Part shown: one piece after another, positions 7,130 to 12,624 of the stretch
How positions within the stretch are numbered: the first letter of the stretch is position 1
How the letters are laid out: every line of letters begins with the position of its first letter
NCBI GenBank assembly: GCA_003232015.1
Contig: QIKU01000042.1
Coordinates: 1 to 12,624 of the forward strand
DNA from: Gammaproteobacteria bacterium
GTDB lineage: Bacteria; Pseudomonadota; Gammaproteobacteria; UBA6429
Direction of reading: 5' to 3'
DNA: 12,624 bases
Made by a program: the position numbers and the translations under genes
The notes under the pieces: generated by a model
Database searches by the model: none
Told to the model about the DNA's origin: nothing
Seen by the model: only the letters and a program-made list of their open reading frames with translations

Positions 7130-7756
7130 TTATTGAGCTAGAAACGCCTTATCTGTGCTTTCAACGACACCTAATGACCAGGCCCCACGGCTCCGAGCAT
7201 GTGCAACCGCCGCACTGGCTTCAGCTGACGATGGATTTGCATTCAAGGCAAACTGCTGGCCTGGAAAAATCAAATCCGCATCCTTGATTATATCGCTATT
7301 CGCTTTATAGATTAACGGCCACTGGTATGGGTTGTTATAGACGCCCGGTTTAGCCGAAATATTCCATAAATTGTCACCGCCCACCACTGAGTATTGCCCC
7401 GACCCGGCTACCGGTAGTGCGGCAGAGCCTAGTTCGGCCGAGAGTCGGTTGTTTTCAGAACGTTGCTGGGCAACCGCATTCTCAGCCTGACGACGCGCCT
7501 TGTTAGCAAGCTTGATGGCCTTTTCGTAATTTTCATCACCAAGTGCCTTTTCGGCTTTTTTGATCATTTTACCGGTATCACGCCATTCATAGCCTACTGA
7601 CCTGGCTTCTTTATTGGCTTTTTTAGCGGCAGCAATGGCATCTTTTGCCTGTTGTTCAAGCGAACTGCCATCGGTGCTAGTGCTTGAACAACCAATTGCC
7701 ACGGCAAAGATCAGTGCCAAAAGGCTGGTTAATTTAAGCGTATTCATTGTTCTCAT
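7130..7756 (-). CDS. LysM-domain lipoprotein
   Basis: This 208-residue envelope protein probably binds peptidoglycan from the outer membrane. Residues 8-23 form a lipoprotein signal with the lipobox AIGC; Cys23 would be lipidated, and Ser at +2 favours outer-membrane sorting. A helical, charged segment (about 32-105) contains NYEKAIKLANKARRQAENA, the same kind of repeat seen in DUF4398 proteins and in the gene just upstream. A LysM domain follows at about 121-172 (YSVVGGDNLWNIS, NPYQWPLIYKAN, LIFPGQQF). A conserved-looking tail ends GAWSLGVVESTDKAFLAQ. The first ATG is chosen over one three codons later because AGGAG lies nine bases before it. A promoter candidate is at 7841-7869 and a terminator at 7071-7099, so it can be an independent unit. 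No catalytic domain is present, so a structural or anchoring role is the best guess. Confidence 0.92.
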   Translation of the reverse strand: MRTMNTLKLTSLLALIFAVAIGCSSTSTDGSSLEQQAKDAIAAAKKANKEARSVGYEWRDTGKMIKKAEKALGDENYEKAIKLANKARRQAENAVAQQRSENNRLSAELGSAALPVAGSGQYSVVGGDNLWNISAKPGVYNNPYQWPLIYKANSDIIKDADLIFPGQQFALNANPSSAEASAAVAHARSRGAWSLGVVESTDKAFLAQ

Positions 7757-7765
7757 TTTGTTCTG

Positions 7766-7770
7766 CTCCT
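7766..7770 (-). promoter_or_regulatory. Strong Shine-Dalgarno deciding the LysM gene start
   Basis: AGGAG (CTCCT on the plus strand) sits nine bases before the ATG at 7756 and eighteen before the next in-frame ATG at 7747. This favours the upstream start. Confidence 0.75.
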
Positions 7771-7840
7771 AAAAGTCTCTCGTTCGCCAACATTCTCTGT
7801 GGAAAATATGACCGTTAAATTTAGTATTATTATCCCGCTC

Positions 7841-7869
7841 AAACTATCAATCACACTGTTCAGTGTCAA
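7841..7869 (-). promoter_or_regulatory. Sigma70-type promoter candidate for the LysM gene
   Basis: On the minus strand a perfect TTGACA (plus 7864-7869) is followed after exactly 17 bases by TAGTTT (plus 7841-7846). The -10 is poor (three of six) but the -35 is consensus. The same hexamers and spacing occur before the neighbouring DUF4398-like gene, which raises confidence. A 6-bp inverted repeat overlaps the -35. The transcript would have a leader of roughly 75-80 bases. The rest of this 167-base gap (7757-7923) holds only the ribosome-binding site and AT-rich sequence. Confidence 0.5.
7853..7866. repeat. Perfect 6-bp inverted repeat overlapping the LysM promoter -35
   Basis: ACACTG and CAGTGT are separated by two bases, and one arm shares three bases with the TTGACA hexamer. 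This is the size and position expected of a small operator for a dimeric regulator. I do not recognise the sequence as a known site, and no regulator gene is present in the window. Confidence 0.4.
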
Positions 7870-7923
7870 GGAGATACCCGTCATACGATGCATCAAATTG
7901 CTCAAATATAAACCTTTTTTATA

Positions 7924-8235
7924 TTAGTTATTTTGCCTGCTGACCGCCTGCTGTCGAGCCTTGATGGCATGTTGTTGGGCCTCAACTGCGTAATCCCGGG
8001 CGGTCAGATAATCACCCTGCTCCATGGCCTCACTGGCTTGTTCCATAAAACGCTCAGCTTCCAGAATATAGTCAGGCGCATAGACTTGCGCCTTGACCTC
8101 ATGGGCCGCTGCGATAGTCTGTCTGGCATTGCTCATTTCCTGTACAGGTGGGGTGATCGCACACGAGCTGGTGAAAAACACCCATGTCCAGAAAATGATA
8201 AATAGCACTCGATTTTTTACAGGTTGAACTGACAT
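7924..8235 (-). CDS. Small DUF4398-like lipoprotein
   Basis: From the ATG at 8235 the protein has 103 residues. A basic then hydrophobic leader (VKNRVLFIIFWTWVFF) ends in TSSC, a permissive lipobox that would lipidate Cys25; Ala at +2 fits outer-membrane sorting. The mature part is short and almost wholly helical: SNARQTIAAAHEVKAQVYAPDYILEAERFMEQA, then GDYLTARDYAVEAQQHAIKARQQA. This matches the DUF4398 pattern (N-terminal A-I-AA....A..YAP..L..A, then a tetratricopeptide-like G-DY..A...A..A). A TTG five codons upstream (8250) is a possible start but poorly spaced from its purine-rich stretch. The gene is followed by the LysM lipoprotein gene, whose N-terminal half has a similar helical segment. 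A matching promoter candidate lies at 8277-8305. The molecular function of DUF4398 is unknown; it often accompanies OmpA-like or LysM envelope proteins. Confidence 0.78.
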   Translation of the reverse strand: MSVQPVKNRVLFIIFWTWVFFTSSCAITPPVQEMSNARQTIAAAHEVKAQVYAPDYILEAERFMEQASEAMEQGDYLTARDYAVEAQQHAIKARQQAVSRQNN

Positions 8236-8276
8236 AAATATGCTCTGCAAACCCTCTAATGTCAGGTAATTTCACC

Positions 8277-8305
8277 AAACTATCACTGCCCATATAGGCT
8301 GTCAA
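8277..8305 (-). promoter_or_regulatory. Sigma70-type promoter candidate for the DUF4398-like gene
   Basis: On the minus strand a perfect TTGACA (plus 8300-8305) is followed after 17 bases by TAGTTT (plus 8277-8282). The leader to the ATG at 8235 would be about 35-40 bases. It has the same hexamers, spacing and following G as the promoter candidate of the downstream LysM gene. The remaining part of this 206-base gap (8236-8441) holds a divergent promoter candidate for the arsC-like gene and its leader. Confidence 0.5.
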
Positions 8306-8316
8306 GCTGACCCATA

Positions 8317-8345
8317 CTGACCCCACCAAAATTTACAGGTACAAT
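8317..8345 (+). promoter_or_regulatory. Promoter candidate for the arsC-wrbA-DUF2069 unit
   Basis: CTGACC (8317-8322, four of six) and TACAAT (8340-8345, five of six) are spaced by 17 bases. The transcript would begin near 8352, giving a leader of about 90 bases before the arsC-like gene. It would fire away from the lipoprotein promoter about 12 bases to its left. No riboswitch or obvious arsenic-type operator is recognisable in the leader. Confidence 0.33.
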
Positions 8346-8441
8346 AAAGCCCATGGAATTCTGCCCGTTTGGCCTGATTTTTGATTTGTCAGAACGGCTG
8401 AAATTGATTCACTCATCGCACAGTTCGTCAGGAGCGTTCCG

Positions 8442-9780
<1,339 letters not shown>

Positions 9781-9834
9781 CCACTAGTCGATTTTTAATA
9801 ATAGCAAGTTCTCCATAAAGACCATCTTAAATAA

Positions 9835-10500
9835 CTAAATACCCAACTGTTTCTTGATAAACGGTATGGTAATCCGCCGTTGTGCCTGCAGGCTGGCATC
9901 ATCTAACGTTTCTAAAATAGTAAATAACGATTTCATATCCCGTGGACAGTTTTTTAATAAAAAATGGCTCACCTCATCGGATAAATTAAGCCCTTTTTGC
10001 TCGGCGCGTTTCGATAACGCGACGACTTTATCGCTATCCTCCAGTGATTGCACCTGCATACTGACGCCCCAGGTTAATCTTGATTGTAAATCTTTTAATT
10101 CAATCACTAACTGAGTCGCGGATGCATTACCACTGATACGCAATTGTTTGTGGTTATCGCGGACTCGATTAAACAGGTTAAACAGGGCCTGTTCCCAATC
10201 GGCCTGCTCGGCAATATTCTCAACATCGTCCAGGCAAATAAGATCAAAATTTTCCAATCCAGAAAAAATTTCCGGTTGCCATGAGTTGATTTCATTCAAT
10301 GGCAGATAAATAGCATTACGATGTGTTTGACATAAAGATTGCAGCAGATGTGACTTGCCCACCGTCTCAGCCGCCCAGAGATATACAAAGGGCTCATCAC
10401 TCTGCAGTAAATCAACTAGCTGTTCATTTTTGCTCGGGACAAAGTTATCAAAGGTCGCGGTGGCATTGAGCTTGATGTCTAACGGTATCTGGTAGGCCAA
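9835..10500 (-). CDS. hda: Hda, DnaA regulatory inactivator
   Basis: Hda is an AAA+ DnaA paralogue that binds the DNA-loaded beta clamp and makes DnaA hydrolyse its ATP, preventing re-initiation of replication. The 221 residues align along their length with E. coli Hda (about 233). The clamp-binding peptide QIPLDI is at 4-9. The Walker A region is ETVGKSHLL (45-53), Walker B is LICLDDVE (87-94), the arginine finger is Arg141 in LQSRLTWG, and the sensor 2 helix is PRDMKSLF (186-193). The C-terminus AQRRITIPFIKKQL matches the Hda ending. The start codon is TTG, and the clamp motif so close to it shows that little is missing. The nearest Shine-Dalgarno-like AGG is about twelve bases upstream, so initiation may be weak. 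It follows the perM-like gene by 8 bases and is the last gene of that unit. Confidence 0.95.
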   Translation of the reverse strand: MAYQIPLDIKLNATATFDNFVPSKNEQLVDLLQSDEPFVYLWAAETVGKSHLLQSLCQTHRNAIYLPLNEINSWQPEIFSGLENFDLICLDDVENIAEQADWEQALFNLFNRVRDNHKQLRISGNASATQLVIELKDLQSRLTWGVSMQVQSLEDSDKVVALSKRAEQKGLNLSDEVSHFLLKNCPRDMKSLFTILETLDDASLQAQRRITIPFIKKQLGI

Positions 10501-10508
10501 AGCGTTTT

Positions 10509-11558
10509 TTAACCTGAATACATGCTGCTGGATTTATATTGTTCGTGCAGGTAACGCAAGATAACCGCAATGATCGCCGCCACCGGTAAGGCCAGCAAAA
10601 TTCCGAGAAAACCAAACAACTGACCACCCGCTAATACCGCAAAAATAACCGCAACCGGATGCAGGCCAATTCGATCGCCCACCAGATACGGCGTCAACAC
10701 CATCCCCTCCAAAGCCTGGCCGATCACAAATACGATACCGACATAAAACAGATGGGTGGTATCACCAAACTGCATTAACGCAGCAACCGAGGCGATCACA
10801 ATACCGACAATAAATCCAAGATAAGGTACAAAACTAACCAGACCGGCAATCAGGCCCACCAGTAAGGCAACGTCTAGACCCACAATGCCGAGGCCAACAC
10901 TGTAAATCAGACTCAAGGATAACATCACCAGCAACTGACCCCGTAAGAAGGAACCCAACACCTCATCGGTTTCTTTGGCCAGCTGGCTAATTACCGGTTC
11001 GGTTTTTCTGGGTAATAGCCCCCGAACATGTGCCATCAGCCCGTCCCAGTCGCGTAATAAATAAAACGCCACTACTGGAATAAGGATCAGGTTGGCCGTT
11101 ACCGCTAACACAACGGCTCCTGAGTGAGTCAGGTAGGCCACGATCTTGCCCGCAAATCCACCTGCCTGCTGCCAATTGGCACTGAGACTTTGTTGTAAAT
11201 GCACCGGATCAATATTCACACTAAAACCAAAGCGAGTATTTAACCAGGGAATAAATTGTTGTTGAATTACGTTGATATAACCCGGTATTTTCTGACCAAG
11301 AGTAACGAATTGTTTTTCTAATAGCGGAATCAGAATCACCATGGCAGTAACAGCAATGAGCGTAAAACCGATAAACACAATCGACACCGCCGCTATGCGG
11401 GGTAGTTTATAACCTTCTAATCTATCAACCAGTGGGTCGCCTATGTATGCCAGAATCGCGGCGATCATAAAAGGCGTTAACACCGGGGCTAATAAATAAA
11501 CGAGCAGCCCGCCAATAACAATCAGCGTTAACCAGTACCATCGGTTTGAATTCGTCAT
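10509..11558 (-). CDS. perM: PerM/AI-2E-family permease
   Basis: This polytopic inner-membrane protein of the AI-2E exporter/PerM family has 349 residues, as usual. Hydrophobic segments occur at about 9-40, 54-80, 146-168, 207-262 and 272-334. Family signatures are present: PVVAFYLLRDWD (161-172), FLRGQLL (204-210), VPYLG (244-248), LEGMVLTPYLVGDRIGLHP (283-301) and LPVAA (324-328). Some members export autoinducer-2 and others sodium; the substrate of this one cannot be told. A perM homologue also lies near hda in E. coli, which supports the symbol. AAGGA about eight bases before the ATG supports the start, and the preceding phosphatidyltransferase gene ends only three bases upstream. Confidence 0.9.
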   Translation of the reverse strand: MTNSNRWYWLTLIVIGGLLVYLLAPVLTPFMIAAILAYIGDPLVDRLEGYKLPRIAAVSIVFIGFTLIAVTAMVILIPLLEKQFVTLGQKIPGYINVIQQQFIPWLNTRFGFSVNIDPVHLQQSLSANWQQAGGFAGKIVAYLTHSGAVVLAVTANLILIPVVAFYLLRDWDGLMAHVRGLLPRKTEPVISQLAKETDEVLGSFLRGQLLVMLSLSLIYSVGLGIVGLDVALLVGLIAGLVSFVPYLGFIVGIVIASVAALMQFGDTTHLFYVGIVFVIGQALEGMVLTPYLVGDRIGLHPVAVIFAVLAGGQLFGFLGILLALPVAAIIAVILRYLHEQYKSSSMYSG

Positions 11559-11561
11559 TGA

Positions 11562-12125
11562 TTAATCCTTTGCTTCAACAGCATGCATGGCACGGTGTGA
11601 CCAGATAAGAATATATGACAGACCACTTAATAATGCCGTGCTTAATACGGTATAAATGGTTATCTGGATTAACCAGACAGGGACATCCTCTGACACCGGT
11701 AAACCAGACAAGCTAAACAACATCAACAATACTAAAAAAATTTGTACAACGGTATTGAGTTTGCTGATAAAAAGCGGCTTCATGGTAATATCCTTTATCA
11801 GGAATCGATAAGCCAGTGCACCAAATACGATGACAAGATCACGACCAATTACGACAGCCACCAGCCAGACGGGCAAATGCCCTAACCAGCCCAGCATAAA
11901 ATAACTCGCGGTCATTAATAATTTATCTGCCATTGGATCTAAAAAACTGCCCAGGCGAGATGTCCAGCCAAAACGACGCGCTAAAAAACCATCCAGACCA
12001 TCAGAAATACCGGCAATAAAGAAAATTAACAAGGCGTAACTGTGTTGATGTCCCGACAGAAAATAAACCGTTGGGATCACCAGCAATATTCGAAGGAAAC
12101 TGATTAGATTCGGGATAAATTTCAC
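11562..12125 (-). CDS. CDP-alcohol phosphatidyltransferase family protein (PgsA-like)
   Basis: This integral membrane enzyme of 187 residues transfers a phosphatidyl group from CDP-diacylglycerol to an alcohol. The signature is complete: Asp42, then Asp45-Gly46, Ala49-Arg50, eight residues, Gly59, Asp63 and Asp67, in SDGLDGFLARR and GSFLDPMADK. Hydrophobic helices fill the rest (about 8-24, 29-44, 68-80, 84-108, 125-142, 150-172). Length and motif resemble PgsA, glycerol-3-phosphate phosphatidyltransferase. However, the true pgsA of most gammaproteobacteria sits beside uvrC, so this copy in the hda cluster may be a paralogue with another acceptor; I give no symbol. The start is GTG, overlapping the DUF2066 stop as GTGA, which suggests coupling. 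The first residues KFIPNLISFLRI are the normal N-terminus of the family, supporting that start. Confidence 0.92.
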   Translation of the reverse strand: MKFIPNLISFLRILLVIPTVYFLSGHQHSYALLIFFIAGISDGLDGFLARRFGWTSRLGSFLDPMADKLLMTASYFMLGWLGHLPVWLVAVVIGRDLVIVFGALAYRFLIKDITMKPLFISKLNTVVQIFLVLLMLFSLSGLPVSEDVPVWLIQITIYTVLSTALLSGLSYILIWSHRAMHAVEAKD

Positions 12126-12624
12126 GGGATCAGTCTATATATAAGATCCGGCACAATAGCTTTGGAGTTACTCGCGTCTTCAGCCGTTTCCTCGCCCGGC
12201 AGCTTGGGTATCGGCACGGTCGTCACCTGTTCCGTCACCAGAGTATGCCCCAATGCCACCGCACGCGCTACGCCTAAACGACCCGCCGGGGTAGTCAAAC
12301 GAAATACCACCGTATTGGCGGCCAGTTGAAAGGGGTGCACAGAGTTTACATTGGATAATTTTTTAAGATATTGGGTCACCCGATTAAAGTCATTAAAACT
12401 CTTGATGTCCTTTACCTGAATTAATATGGCACTGGTGTCAGACAAACCAACCGAAGCATAACGCGATGCCAGCGCCTCAGCGGTCGAATCAATGCCTGGA
12501 CGTAAAACTTCCTCGATACTGGCACCTGACAATGAATAATCGGTACGACGACTGTCGGCATACAATGACCAGCGCGCATTCCAGTGACCACTATAACTCT
12601 GGAATACCCGTCCAACCAAAACCG
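12122..12624 (-). CDS. DUF2066 protein, C-terminal part (cut by window edge)
   Basis: About 167 residues of the C-terminal portion are visible; the frame is open to the right edge, so the N-terminus lies outside. The sequence reads like the C-terminal half of DUF2066 proteins, a family of exported proteins of unknown function. Features include WNARWSLYADS, an Asp/Ser-rich alpha/beta stretch with EALASRYASVG, and a repeated-fold segment (VKDIKSFNDFNRVTQYLKKLSNVNSV, then VVFRLTTPAGRLGVARAVALG). The C-terminal tail is rich in Pro, Glu and Ala and ends IVPDLIYRLIP. In genomes I know, DUF2066 genes lie between purM and this phosphatidyltransferase/perM/hda set, which agrees with the downstream order here. 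An internal TTG near 12619 is not the real start. The family call rests largely on context plus general resemblance. Confidence 0.72.
   Translation of the reverse strand, partial: VLVGRVFQSYSGHWNARWSLYADSRRTDYSLSGASIEEVLRPGIDSTAEALASRYASVGLSDTSAILIQVKDIKSFNDFNRVTQYLKKLSNVNSVHPFQLAANTVVFRLTTPAGRLGVARAVALGHTLVTEQVTTVPIPKLPGEETAEDASNSKAIVPDLIYRLIP

Noticed and set aside
7906..7924. Hairpin after the DUF4398-like gene as terminator
   Set aside because: The stem (ATATAAA/TTTATAT) has only A-T pairs and no following T run in the correct direction, so it is too weak to call.
8099..8329. Minus-strand open frame of 76 codons upstream of the DUF4398-like gene
   Set aside because: It runs out of frame over the lipoprotein gene and through its promoter region, with no family features.
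8346..8441. Possible attenuator or riboswitch in the arsC leader
   Set aside because: Only 3-4 bp stems (GCC/GGC, TCAG/CTGA) are visible and no known riboswitch core is recognisable.
9781..9834. Shared terminator between the converging DUF2069 and hda genes
   Set aside because: No inverted repeat with a T run could be found in this 54-base gap on either strand.

Overview
The window looks like an ordinary chromosomal stretch of a gammaproteobacterium of middling G+C. The strongest evidence is the right-hand cluster: an ArsC/YfgD-like protein, WrbA and a DUF2069 membrane protein converge on Hda, a PerM-type permease, a CDP-alcohol phosphatidyltransferase and a DUF2066 protein. Hda is a gammaproteobacterial-type regulator of DnaA. 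From memory of related genomes, DUF2066 is usually followed upstream by purM, just outside this window. No phage, transposon, CRISPR, tRNA or rRNA signature is visible. The genus cannot be named from this sequence.

Layout, left to right. (1) 104-1187, + strand: two small DUF4124 envelope proteins flank a MIF/tautomerase-family enzyme, with a TAATG overlap between the first two genes. (2) 1266-3554, + strand: proS (bacterial prolyl-tRNA synthetase with its editing domain) is followed with no gap by a secreted lytic transglycosylase. (3) 7014-3566, - strand: a compact five-gene operon encodes a TlpA-type thioredoxin, a second exported thioredoxin, a TolC-family outer-membrane factor, a short HlyD/RND-type periplasmic adaptor and an acylphosphatase. 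Three of the four junctions overlap and the other gap is about 20 bases. No inner-membrane pump gene is present. (4) 8235-7130, - strand: two small lipoprotein genes, a DUF4398-like protein and a LysM protein with a related helical segment. Each is preceded by a TTGACA-N17-TAGTTT promoter candidate, and the LysM gene ends at a clear intrinsic terminator. (5) 8442-9780, + strand: arsC-like, wrbA, DUF2069. (6) 12624-9835, - strand: DUF2066 (cut by the window edge), CDP-alcohol phosphatidyltransferase, perM-like, hda.

Much of the coding content concerns the cell envelope: periplasmic thiol chemistry, export across the outer membrane, peptidoglycan binding and cleavage, lipoproteins and phospholipid synthesis. 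The rest is housekeeping (proS, hda). Genes are densely packed; the largest non-coding gaps are about 206 bases (8236-8441) and 167 bases (7757-7923), and both carry recognisable promoter candidates. The item most worth following up is the export/thiol operon without a pump. The matched lipoprotein promoters come next. I see no clear novel defence or mobile system.
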